From Chloroflexota bacterium (GTDB taxonomy: Bacteria > Chloroflexota > Anaerolineae > Aggregatilineales > Phototrophicaceae): a stretch of DNA of 42,354 nucleotides. A program made the position numbers and the translations under genes. The stretch covers positions 1 to 42,354 of the forward strand of contig JACAES010000082.1 in NCBI GenBank assembly GCA_013388735.1. The letters run 5' to 3'. Under the pieces are notes generated by a model that saw only the letters and a program-made list of their open reading frames with translations, made no database searches and was not told the origin of the DNA. The stretch's first letter is position 1. The number at the start of each line of letters is the position of its first letter. Of this stretch, positions 35,191-42,240 are shown one piece after another.

Positions 35191-36741
35191 TCAGAAGCTG
35201 GACTCGGCGCGCGGGCGCAGCGGGAAAATCCGCCGGTCGCGTCTCATCGGCAGTGCGCGTTCCACGTCCGCCGCCACGCGCAGCGCCCCCAGCGTGACAC
35301 CCGCGGTAGACTGGCCGGGGAAAATCGAGTCGCCCACCAGACGCAGATTGCGGATTCCGGTGCGCGGGCCGCGCGCGGCCAACAGGGACGTTTGCGGCTG
35401 GCCGCCGACCATGCCCAGGTGACGGTCGGTATAAAACTGGTACGTCACGGGGCTGCCCGGCAGCAGCAGACGGACGCTCGACCGGAAGCCGGGCAGGGCG
35501 TTTTCGATGGCGCTTAACAAACGTTCGGCGTATTCGTCCTTGCGGGCGCTGTAGGCGGCGGGGTCGCGTTCCAGCGCGTCCCACCAGGGCTGCACCGCCG
35601 TATGCGTGGTGATGGTGGCGGCGCGGTGTCCGGCAGGGGCGCGGGTCTCGTCCCAGGTGGGCGACAGCGAAATGAAGATACTGCGCCCTTCGCCCAGCGG
35701 GCCATCCATGTCGGTGATGATCTGGTGATGATCGGGCCAGTCCGCCGGTATCGAAGCAGCGTCCAGGCCGACGTGCAGCGCGAATGCGCCCCAACCGGGA
35801 CGGCGGCGGCCCACCTCACGGCGCAGGTGGCGCGGGCTGGAGTCGCCCAGCAGCGCGTCCAGCGACCAGGGCGTGAGGTTCGCTACCACAAAATCGGCGG
35901 GCAGCCATTGGTCGCGTCCGGCGCGCCGGCCTTCACGAACGGTGAGGCCGGTCACACGCCCGCCTGCAACGCGAATTGTCGTCACCCGGCGGCGGTACAG
36001 GATTTGCCCGCCCAACGCCTTTATCCGGCTGACCAGCGTTTCCGCCAGCCCGCCGATGCCGCCCTGGACGTGATAAACGCCCTGGCGCGCCAGATCGAGG
36101 GCGGTGGCGCTGTACAGCGCATTGGCATGGCGGGAAGTGGTCTGCGCGGAGATGAGAAGCTGCGCGTCAATAAAACGGGTAAATGCTGCATCCTGGGCCA
36201 GCCCGTGCTGCTGCAACCAGTGGTTAGTTGACCGAAATGCCATCGGGAGGAGAAGCAAATCTTGGGGTAGGTTCAACAGACCAACACGGGCCAGCTTAAG
36301 GATGTCTTGATGGTCGGTCGGGGGCCAGGGCAAACCCTGCGCCGATAGCGACCAACCCAGATCAGCAATTCGGGACTGCGCCTTCCAGAAGCCCTCGCTG
36401 GCCGGGAAGTTGCGCAGCACATCGGCATAATCCTGCGTCAGGGCGATTTTTCGATCCGGCAGATGCACGACCCAGGCGGGGTCGTGGCGGCGCACCGGCC
36501 ACGTTATGTCCAGCCGCTCGCCGGCGATGTGGTGCGGACCGTCCGGCTGAAAGCCGCCGGCGACAGTCGCTCCGGCATCGAAGCGATAGCCCTGATGGGT
36601 GAAGGTTCCGGCACAGCCGCCGGGATAGGCCTGCGCTTCCAGCACTGTGACCCGGTAACCGGCCTGCGCCAACAGGGCGGCGGTTGTCAGCCCACCGATG
36701 CCGGCGCCGATAACGATAACCTGAACGGAAGAAACTGCCAT
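35191..36741 (-). CDS. FAD-dependent CrtI/CrtD-family desaturase or isomerase
   Basis: A 516-residue oxidoreductase of the phytoene desaturase superfamily. The dinucleotide-binding loop VIGAGIGGLTTAALL is at the N-terminus, followed by the YPGGCAGTFTHQGYRFDAGAT block. The C-terminal block LRLVGDSIFPGQSTAGVTLGALRVA is the family end signature. It is closer to CrtD/CrtH-like members than to classical CrtI in the parts I can compare by eye, but the reaction is not certain. GAGG lies 5 nt before the start. Its promoter is a near-perfect TTGACA-N18-TATAAT overlapped by 11-bp repeats. No other carotenoid gene is in the window. Confidence 0.85.
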   Translation of the reverse strand: MAVSSVQVIVIGAGIGGLTTAALLAQAGYRVTVLEAQAYPGGCAGTFTHQGYRFDAGATVAGGFQPDGPHHIAGERLDITWPVRRHDPAWVVHLPDRKIALTQDYADVLRNFPASEGFWKAQSRIADLGWSLSAQGLPWPPTDHQDILKLARVGLLNLPQDLLLLPMAFRSTNHWLQQHGLAQDAAFTRFIDAQLLISAQTTSRHANALYSATALDLARQGVYHVQGGIGGLAETLVSRIKALGGQILYRRRVTTIRVAGGRVTGLTVREGRRAGRDQWLPADFVVANLTPWSLDALLGDSSPRHLRREVGRRRPGWGAFALHVGLDAASIPADWPDHHQIITDMDGPLGEGRSIFISLSPTWDETRAPAGHRAATITTHTAVQPWWDALERDPAAYSARKDEYAERLLSAIENALPGFRSSVRLLLPGSPVTYQFYTDRHLGMVGGQPQTSLLAARGPRTGIRNLRLVGDSIFPGQSTAGVTLGALRVAADVERALPMRRDRRIFPLRPRAESSF

Positions 36742-36763
36742 AACGCCTCATTACGATAGTTTC

Positions 36764-36793
36764 ATTATAGGTAGATTGCCAAATATTTGTCAA
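36764..36793 (-). promoter_or_regulatory. Sigma70-type promoter of the desaturase-photolyase operon
   Basis: On the minus strand TTGACA (36793-36788) is followed after 18 nt by TATAAT (36769-36764). Both boxes match consensus exactly. The expected start point is near 36757, leaving a leader of about 15 nt with GAGG before the ATG at 36741. Confidence 0.75.
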
Positions 36794-36819
36794 TATATTG
36801 ACGAGGTACTGTCAAATCC
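36776..36819. promoter_or_regulatory. Four 11-bp direct repeats overlapping the promoter; CarH/LitR-like operator
   Basis: On the plus strand, TTGCCAAATAT (36776), TTGTCAATATA (36787), TTGACGAGGTA (36798) and CTGTCAAATCC (36809) follow each other in exact 11-bp steps; the third is degenerate. The array covers the -35 box. GTCAATATATTGAC (36789-36802) is also a perfect 14-bp palindrome. B12-dependent MerR regulators such as CarH bind 11-bp direct repeats overlapping -35 boxes of carotenoid and photolyase genes; assignment to that class is inference, since no regulator gene is in the window. Confidence 0.55.
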
Positions 36820-36890
36820 TTTAACCGTTTTCTCAAGTGCAGACGGCGCGTTTCGACCCGCCGTTAAGCAACGTTCCCCATGCTTCTGCG

Positions 36891-36896
36891 TATAAT
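36891..36896 (+). promoter_or_regulatory. Candidate -10 box of the GTPase operon
   Basis: A perfect TATAAT lies 24 nt before the ATG at 36921. No good -35 match is visible at 16-18 nt spacing. The ribosome binding site GGAGG (36908-36912) follows. Confidence 0.4.
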
Positions 36897-36920
36897 GGGT
36901 AAGACGTGGAGGAGCGAGTT

Positions 36921-37622
36921 ATGGCAAACATCTTCGATACGCTGATTACCGTAGTCGTCGGGACGATCACCGGAGTGACGCGCGCGGTGGGTGATGCGGT
37001 GGCGGGCTTGCAGGATTTCTTTTATATCAAGGTGTCCGGCATGTCATTTATCGTCCTGGGCGCGCGGCAGACCGGCAAAACCACGCTGATCGAGTGGCTG
37101 CGGCGGAATATGTCGTCGCTGGACGATTTTCAGCCCGACCCGACCGCCGCCGGCGGCGACGCGCTGCCAGACTTCATGTCCCAGGTGGGCGACACCTATA
37201 TGAAGCTGAAGCCGAACCGCGACGTAGGCGGTGAGTATGCCATGTGGGAAACCGACTGGATTGAGTTATTTCGGGAAGCGCAGCCCAGGGGCATCCTGTT
37301 CCTGATTGACCACACCGACGTGCATCTGCAAAAGGACGCGCTGAACTTCGTGCTGCAAATGATCGAGGATGAACCCGCCGCGCGCCGCAACCTGAAGGCT
37401 TTTTACATCCTGGTCAACAAGGCCGACCTGTGGAGCGGCGAAACCACACTGGAAGAAATCGTCCATCACTATCGCAACGAGCAGCGGCGGCTGAAAGGCC
37501 AGGCCGAACGGCTGGGTTATAAATGGTACATCAGCGACGGCAGCCTGGTCAGCGGGCGCGGCGTGCCAGACCTGATGCGAAAATTCTTCAACGCCATTCG
37601 CCCCCGCCCCCAGGCGAGCTGA
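36921..37622 (+). CDS. Arf-like small GTPase
   Basis: A 233-residue P-loop GTPase. G1 is GARQTGKTT (47-55), G3 is DVGG (101-104, followed by EYAMW), G4 is NKAD (166-169), and a G5-like SDG lies at 206. The WDVGGQ-like G3 and the N-terminal hydrophobic/amphipathic helix (FDTLITVVVGTITGVTRAVG) recall Arf/Arl GTPases, which attach to membranes through such a helix. Bacterial relatives are poorly known. A stretch of about 30 residues between G1 and G3 (DDFQPDPTAAGGDALPDF) would hold switch I. GGAGG sits 8 nt before the ATG. The next gene starts 24 nt downstream and probably encodes its partner. Confidence 0.85.
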   Translation: MANIFDTLITVVVGTITGVTRAVGDAVAGLQDFFYIKVSGMSFIVLGARQTGKTTLIEWLRRNMSSLDDFQPDPTAAGGDALPDFMSQVGDTYMKLKPNRDVGGEYAMWETDWIELFREAQPRGILFLIDHTDVHLQKDALNFVLQMIEDEPAARRNLKAFYILVNKADLWSGETTLEEIVHHYRNEQRRLKGQAERLGYKWYISDGSLVSGRGVPDLMRKFFNAIRPRPQAS

Positions 37623-37646
37623 CGGCGCAGAAAGCCGAGAAAACCC

Positions 37647-38279
37647 ATGCAGCCGCTTGTCCTGGAATATGTATTTGAAGGCCACCAGCGCGGGTACAAC
37701 TTCACCTCGCCGACGCGGGGCTACAGCGACTCGACCCTGAAGGCTATCTGGCGCAGCGCCATGCCGCGCGGCCAGGGCTGGGCGGCCTATACCGGCGCGC
37801 GTTCGCTCAAAAGTTTCGCGCTGGAAGATGGGCGGCTGGCGCTTTCGGAAGTGACCGTCACCGACCAGCGCGACGAAAGCGGGCGGGGCGGTATCCGGCG
37901 GGCGGTCATTCAGGTGATGTATCCCGGCGCTTACGCCGAATACCTCAAAGACCGTCTGCGGCGTTTCCCGGCTTCGGTGCGGGTAGCGGTTGACCGCTGG
38001 CCGTCGTTCGGTCAGCGCAGGCAGTTGTTCGAGTGTGCGCGCCCCCGGCTGCGGGGCAATTTGCAGATCGTCTGTGCCTACCCGTACCAGACCCCCGAAA
38101 GTTGGCAGATCGCGGAAGCCATTTTGCTCAAGCTGGCGTTAATGCCGGGCCTGCTGCTGCGGTCGGGTTTTCTGCCCTTTACCACGCTGGCGCTGGATAA
38201 CCGCGACGAGTCGGCGCTGGTGGCGCTGCCTGCCGACCGCGCCGCCCGACTGGACGGCGTGCCGGTCATCACGCTTTAG
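37647..38279 (+). CDS. Unknown partner of the Arf-like GTPase
   Basis: A 210-residue soluble protein that I do not recognise with confidence. The N-terminal half has a striking pattern, RGYNFTSPTRGYSD, then AMPRGQGWAAYTGARSLKSF and GRGGIRRAVIQVM, with many Gly and aromatic residues. It loosely recalls the GAP1-N domains of predicted GTPase-associated conflict systems, but I cannot show homology. The C-terminal half is helical and then beta-rich. It lies 24 nt behind the GTPase on the same strand, so both should be made together. It may be an effector or regulator of the GTPase. Confidence 0.7.
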   Translation: MQPLVLEYVFEGHQRGYNFTSPTRGYSDSTLKAIWRSAMPRGQGWAAYTGARSLKSFALEDGRLALSEVTVTDQRDESGRGGIRRAVIQVMYPGAYAEYLKDRLRRFPASVRVAVDRWPSFGQRRQLFECARPRLRGNLQIVCAYPYQTPESWQIAEAILLKLALMPGLLLRSGFLPFTTLALDNRDESALVALPADRAARLDGVPVITL

Positions 38280-38357
38280 TCCGCCCTGGACTCGTTGGCT
38301 TCGGCCTCCAAACCGGCGCTGTTCGGAATCCGCACTCGTATACATGTCGCTTTGCCG

Positions 38358-38383
38358 GGCGCGCTGTGCATATAAAACGCGCC
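38358..38383. other. Stem-loop after the GTPase operon
   Basis: GGCGCG and CGCGCC form a 6-bp stem with an AT-rich 14-nt loop containing CATATAAAA. It is followed on the plus strand by GTTTAACG. It lies in the 151-base gap between the convergent operons, so a weak bidirectional terminator role is possible. I see nothing else in that gap. Confidence 0.3.
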
Positions 38384-38430
38384 GTTTAACGAAGTGGTAT
38401 ATTCCCGCATGGGCATCAGCAAGTCCATCA

Positions 38431-39399
38431 CTACCGGCACAACGCCAGCAGATCATCCAGGTGGGCGGTAGCAAGACAGACGGTTGTATCCGCTGCGCCG
38501 TAGTAAATCTTAACCTCGCCATCGGGTTCGAGAATCAGGCCGCAGGGGAAAATCACGTTGTTACGGAAGCCGCCGTCCACCTCGTAGGGCGCTTCGGGGA
38601 TCATCAGCGGCTGGCGGCTGATGCCGAGGATGCGCGCCGGGTTGTCCACGTCGAGCAGCATCAGCCCCGCCGTGTACCGTTTCGTCCAGCTTTCCTCCCA
38701 GCCGTTTTTGCCGCGCGTTGGGTCTATGTCTACGGCGTGGAAGGCGACCAGCCACCCGGCGGGCGTTTTCACCGGCGGCGCGCCAGGGCCGATTTTGGCG
38801 TTAGCGAACGGCACGTCCTCCACGCCCAGCAGCAGCCGGGTATCACCCCAGTAGCGTAAATCCGGCGAGGCGGACAGCCAGATGTCGAACCACTCCTTGA
38901 CGAACGGGCGGCCATAAACCGGGAACGGGCGCTCCAGGCGCAGGTAGCGCCCGCCCACTTTTTCCGGGAACAGCGCCAGATTACGGTTGTCCGGTGCGGT
39001 CAGGTGCAACACATCGAAGCGGCGGAAATCGTCGGTGGCGGCGATGCCGCCGCGAATGCCGTGCAGCGTATCCAGCGCGAAACACACCAGCGGGCGGTCT
39101 TCGATCACCGTCAGGCGCGGGTCGTAAACGCGCAGCACGTCGCCGTCCGCCCACTGCCATACCGGCGCGGCTTCGACCGTCCAGCGCAGGCCGTCGTCGC
39201 TGAAGGCCAGCCCGATATTGGTGCCGTCCAGCCGCCGGTCTTGCGGCGAGCCGTAGTCGTTGCGGAACAGCATCACATAGCGTCCCGCGAATTTAACGAC
39301 GCCGGCGTTAAAAACCAGCGCCGAAGGGTACGGCACGTCGCGGGCAGACAGGATAGGGTTGGCCGGGTGGCGCTGGATGATCGGATTTGAGTCGGTCAA
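38431..39399 (-). CDS. Glycoside hydrolase family 130 (mannoside phosphorylase-like)
   Basis: A 322-residue five-bladed beta-propeller enzyme. GH130 members phosphorolyse beta-mannosides such as mannosyl-glucose, mannosyl-GlcNAc or mannooligosaccharides. Visible blocks are NAGVVKFAGRYVMLFRND, YDPRLTVIED, NLALFPEKVGGRYLRLERPF, KIGPGAPPVKTPAGWLVAFH and IFPCGL with IYYGAADTTVCLATA at the end. The substrate cannot be told by eye. The start is a TTG with AAGG about 10 nt ahead. It follows the membrane protein gene by 16 nt. No mannosyl transporter or other sugar gene is adjacent. Confidence 0.9.
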   Translation of the reverse strand: MTDSNPIIQRHPANPILSARDVPYPSALVFNAGVVKFAGRYVMLFRNDYGSPQDRRLDGTNIGLAFSDDGLRWTVEAAPVWQWADGDVLRVYDPRLTVIEDRPLVCFALDTLHGIRGGIAATDDFRRFDVLHLTAPDNRNLALFPEKVGGRYLRLERPFPVYGRPFVKEWFDIWLSASPDLRYWGDTRLLLGVEDVPFANAKIGPGAPPVKTPAGWLVAFHAVDIDPTRGKNGWEESWTKRYTAGLMLLDVDNPARILGISRQPLMIPEAPYEVDGGFRNNVIFPCGLILEPDGEVKIYYGAADTTVCLATAHLDDLLALCR

Positions 39400-39415
39400 G
39401 GAAAAACGCCTTATC

Positions 39416-40456
39416 TCAGGCAGCTTTCAGGCGTGCCGGTTCGATGTTGACCAGGCGGTGACTGAAGGCCGTGTAGTAAACAATATAACGCCGACCGTTC
39501 AGCAGCGCATTATAACCGCCGGGCTTCACTTTGAATTTCAGATGGTCTATCCGGTACAGGCAGGTTTTAGCGTCTTTTGGCGTCTCCCGGTTCGACACCT
39601 CCCGGTAGCCGGTTTCGTCAGCCACCATAACCGAACGTTTGACGATACCTTCCCGCGAAAGCACCCGCCCGATGATCGCGTCCAGCAGGCGGCGGAAGGT
39701 GAGCAGTAAGATCAGCGCGCCAAAACCGACCAGCGCCAGCAGCACTATCTGCGGGTTTTCCAGCAGCGACCCGTTTTGCGGCACGATCAGCAGGATAAAA
39801 CCGATGAAAACCGCTCCCCATGCCACAGCCAGAATTTTCCCCGGCCCGACTACCAGCAGCCCCACCCGCTGCCGCAGCGAAAGCCAGCCGGCCTGGTTAA
39901 GCGACAGCGCCGCGCCGTCGAACCGGTTGCCGCGCACCAATGCCTGCCACAGATATTCATCGCTGTCGGCGGGCGTGCCGGTGGACTGTGCAGAAAGCGC
40001 CCAGCGCGTGCCTTTTAGCACATACAGGCAGTAGCGCCCCGGCTTGATTCCGGCCAGTTTGTAAAGCGGCTTCAGCCGTCCCCGGCCATAACCCAGGATA
40101 ACATACTGTCCGCCCCGAAATGTAATCTCGCCGTCAACCGGCTCGACCTCTACTCCGGCATCGAGTCGTTGCTGCACCGGCGCAGCTTTAATGCGCTGGT
40201 AGATGACGCCGAGTCCCACCACCGCCAGCGCCGCGCCAACGCATGATATACCCGCTGCTGCCACCTGGACATCGGTACTCATGCCGATTTGTCTGGTCAG
40301 AACCAGTGCGCCCGGACCAAACAAAACCGCCGCCAGAAACGCCAGTAAAAAAATATAGACCGTAAAATCATAATGACGCAGCAGCGCCGCGCGCTGCTCC
40401 CCGGTGATAGTTCCTTCCTGGTTGCTTTTTAAACCGCCAGCATCCACCAGTGCCAT
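39416..40456 (-). CDS. Membrane protein of unknown function
   Basis: About 346 residues with two membrane helices near the N-terminus, a soluble domain (about 100-200) and two more helices (about 215-265), then a C-terminal soluble domain. The two soluble parts share a pattern: VILGYGRGRLKPLYKLAGIKPGRYCLYVL in the first and CLYRIDHLKFKVKPGGYNAL in the second, suggesting a duplicated beta domain. I do not recognise the family. The start at 40456 has AGGAG 7 nt ahead; a 47-codon longer frame lacks one. GH130 follows after 16 nt. Confidence 0.7.
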   Translation of the reverse strand: MALVDAGGLKSNQEGTITGEQRAALLRHYDFTVYIFLLAFLAAVLFGPGALVLTRQIGMSTDVQVAAAGISCVGAALAVVGLGVIYQRIKAAPVQQRLDAGVEVEPVDGEITFRGGQYVILGYGRGRLKPLYKLAGIKPGRYCLYVLKGTRWALSAQSTGTPADSDEYLWQALVRGNRFDGAALSLNQAGWLSLRQRVGLLVVGPGKILAVAWGAVFIGFILLIVPQNGSLLENPQIVLLALVGFGALILLLTFRRLLDAIIGRVLSREGIVKRSVMVADETGYREVSNRETPKDAKTCLYRIDHLKFKVKPGGYNALLNGRRYIVYYTAFSHRLVNIEPARLKAA

Positions 40457-40579
40457 TCCACACTCCTTGTTAACGTTCGACGGCAAGAGTGCAGGGACAT
40501 GCCTTCTAATATTTTCGGCCTGGGTTCCAGGCGGGTCACTGACTTTCGAAGTCAGGCTCCTCAATTTATTATAACGCCG

Positions 40580-40613
40580 TAAAACAAAACAGCGCAAGAC
40601 ACTGCTTGCGCTG
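40580..40613 (-). terminator. Rho-independent terminator of the RNA-binding protein gene
   Basis: A perfect 9-bp stem (CAGCGCAAG 40590-40598 with CTTGCGCTG 40605-40613) and 6-nt loop are followed on the minus strand by TTTTGTTTT (40581-40589). It lies 30 nt past the RRM gene stop. Confidence 0.85.
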
Positions 40614-40642
40614 TTCGACCTTACGCGGAATTGGGCGGCTGC

Positions 40643-40963
40643 TTAAAAGCGGCTGCGGCGTGAATCGGGGCGGCTGTCGCGGCGCTGGCCGCCGCCAAAA
40701 CCACCGGAACGCTCTTCGCGCGGGCGGGCTTCGTTAACCGTCAGGGCGCGGTTTTCAAAGTTATGGCCGTTAAACCGCTTGATAGCTTCCTGAGCCTGCT
40801 CTTCGGTTTCCATCTCGACGAAGCCGAAACCCTTCGAGCGGCCTGTTTCGCGGTCGGTAATCAGCGTGACTTCGGCGACTTTGCCGACCTGGGAAAACAG
40901 CGTTTGTAACTGTTCCTGCGTCGTGCTGTAAGACAGATTGCCAACGTACAACTTCTTTGCCAT
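40643..40963 (-). CDS. Single-RRM RNA-binding protein
   Basis: A 106-residue RNA recognition motif protein of the cyanobacterial Rbp/cold-inducible type. RNP2 is LYVGNL (residues 4-9) and RNP1 is KGFGFVEM (about 44-51). A Gly/Arg/Asp-rich tail (SGGFGGGQRRDSRPDSRRSRF) follows. Such proteins bind single-stranded RNA and may act as RNA chaperones in the cold. The start MAKKLYVG has GGAG 10 nt ahead; a start five codons upstream would use that same site as code. The gap to the next upstream gene is 215 nt, leaving room for a long 5' leader, as in other cold-regulated rbp genes. A strong terminator ends the gene. Confidence 0.93.
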   Translation of the reverse strand: MAKKLYVGNLSYSTTQEQLQTLFSQVGKVAEVTLITDRETGRSKGFGFVEMETEEQAQEAIKRFNGHNFENRALTVNEARPREERSGGFGGGQRRDSRPDSRRSRF

Positions 40964-41178
40964 TGTGGCGAACTCCATGTATCAGAAATATGCGATTGAT
41001 AGAGCAGGAAAGTTGGCGTGGCAAACCATGCAGGAGCGGAAAAAGCGGCGCACAATGCAGTCAGACCAAGAACTATGCATACCCTACCGTGGTATAGTAT
41101 CGCACACTTTGCGCGGGTTGTACAGGGGCAGTTCTGTGAAAAGCCCTTAAAGCATCTGTGGATAGTTTTAAGGCTCGT

Positions 41179-41637
41179 TTATGGTGCGGCGGGTCGCCGG
41201 AGGAACAGCGCCGTGCGCGTCACTTCCACGCAGACTGCGCCGTCCTGGTTGCGCCCGGTGTGTTTCATCGTTACCAGCCCGGCGTTGGGGTTGGACTGGC
41301 TGTCTCGCTTGCTCAGAATTTCCGTCTCCACGTACAGCGTATCGCCATGAAAGAGCGGGTGCGGGTGGTTGACCTGTTCGTAACCCAGGTTGGCAATAAT
41401 CGTCCCCTGCGTTAAGTCGGCCACCGTCAGGCCGACGACCAGCCCCATCGAAAGAATGCCGTTGACGATGCGCCGCCCAAAGCGCGTTTGCGCCGCGAAA
41501 TGCTCGTTAAGATGGAGCGGCTGCGGGTTCATGGTCAGGCTGCAAAACAGCACGTTATCGGCCTCGGTGATGGTGCGCCCCAACTCGTGCCGGAAACGCA
41601 TCCCGACGGTTAAATCCTCGTAGTATTTACCAGGCAT
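41179..41637 (-). CDS. MaoC-family (R)-specific enoyl-CoA hydratase-like protein
   Basis: A 152-residue single hotdog domain of the MaoC/hydratase 2 family. The motif region reads DNVLFCSLTMNPQPLHLNEHFAA, followed by FGRRIVNGILSMGL. This LTxNPQPLH variant, with Asn where classical hydratases have Asp, is typical of the mesaconyl-CoA/methylmalyl-CoA dehydratase-like subgroup rather than PhaJ. The substrate is likely an acyl-CoA, but which one is not known. The start MPGKYYEDLTVGMRF is the family N-terminus. It begins 7 nt after the avidin-like stop, so the two are a coupled pair. Confidence 0.88.
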   Translation of the reverse strand: MPGKYYEDLTVGMRFRHELGRTITEADNVLFCSLTMNPQPLHLNEHFAAQTRFGRRIVNGILSMGLVVGLTVADLTQGTIIANLGYEQVNHPHPLFHGDTLYVETEILSKRDSQSNPNAGLVTMKHTGRNQDGAVCVEVTRTALFLRRPAAP

Positions 41638-41644
41638 CGTCGCG

Positions 41645-42055
41645 CTACCCGGCGGCCTGGCCTTCAAGCGCGCCGGGCTGCACTTCGCCGACCGGCGCGC
41701 GTTTAAAGGTATCCTGCCCGACCATCGTGGCTGCCCAGCCGTTTTCTGGGGCGGTTTCGCGGGTCAGCAGCCAGCTTGCCGTCAGCACTTCCTCGCCGTT
41801 GATGAGCTGGTACTGCCCCGACCAGGCCGTGATTGAGTGCTGGTTGACGTATTCGTTATTCCAGCACACGACCAAACCTACGCTCCGGCTGCCGCCGAAA
41901 GCGCGCGTATCGCTCATGCCGATCAGGTCGAACGTGGACTGCGGCTCGTCTTCGTTCGACGTGTGGTATTTCCCTTCGATACGGCCGTCGTGCGCGACGG
42001 ATAATTCCAGCCACGAACCCCGCTGGCCGTACCACAGCCCTGCTATACCCTTCAC
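41645..42055 (-). CDS. Avidin/streptavidin-family protein without signal peptide
   Basis: A 136-residue beta-barrel of the avidin family. It follows streptavidin through GIAGLWYGQRGS, DGRIEGKYHTS, CWNNEYVNQHSITAWSGQY, ASWLLT and NGWAATMVGQDTF. Biotin-contact residues that are kept, by alignment to streptavidin, are Ser14, Tyr30, Trp65, Ser74, Thr76, Trp78, Trp95, Leu97, Trp107 and Asp115. Changed are Asn23 to Gly10, Leu25 to Arg12 and Ala86 to Gln72. The GTG start at 42055, with GGAAAGGG about 10 nt ahead, gives no signal peptide, so the protein seems cytosolic; streptavidin is secreted. Whether it still binds biotin is open. A MaoC hydratase gene follows after 7 nt. Confidence 0.85.
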   Translation of the reverse strand: MKGIAGLWYGQRGSWLELSVAHDGRIEGKYHTSNEDEPQSTFDLIGMSDTRAFGGSRSVGLVVCWNNEYVNQHSITAWSGQYQLINGEEVLTASWLLTRETAPENGWAATMVGQDTFKRAPVGEVQPGALEGQAAG

Positions 42056-42090
42056 GATTCGACTACCCTTTCCGATTCATTTGGCAATTT

Positions 42091-42233
42091 CAGTAGATCA
42101 CGAAATGATGTGTATCACCCGTTGTTCAACCAATCACCCCCACCCAATCTCCCCCGAATTCGGGGGAGGAGTCGCGCTCTGCGCGGCGGAGGGGGTCAAA
42201 AAGATAACACACAAATGAATCCATGATCTACAG
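42091..42233. repeat. Nested palindromic element
   Basis: Imperfect terminal inverted repeats (left 42091-42116, beginning CAGTAGATCA; right 42203-42233, ending TGATCTACAG) enclose ACCCCC/GGGGGT arms (42136-42141 with 42191-42196) and a perfect 20-bp palindrome CTCCCCCGAATTCGGGGGAG (42149-42168). The nested form and lack of coding potential suggest a MITE-like or structured intergenic element between map and the avidin-like gene. Confidence 0.55.
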
Positions 42234-42240
42234 AATGTAA

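Noticed and set aside
35156-35794. Extension of the photolyase frame upstream
   Set aside because: It is the shadow of the desaturase C-terminus; the photolyase family N-terminus and a ribosome binding site mark 35155.
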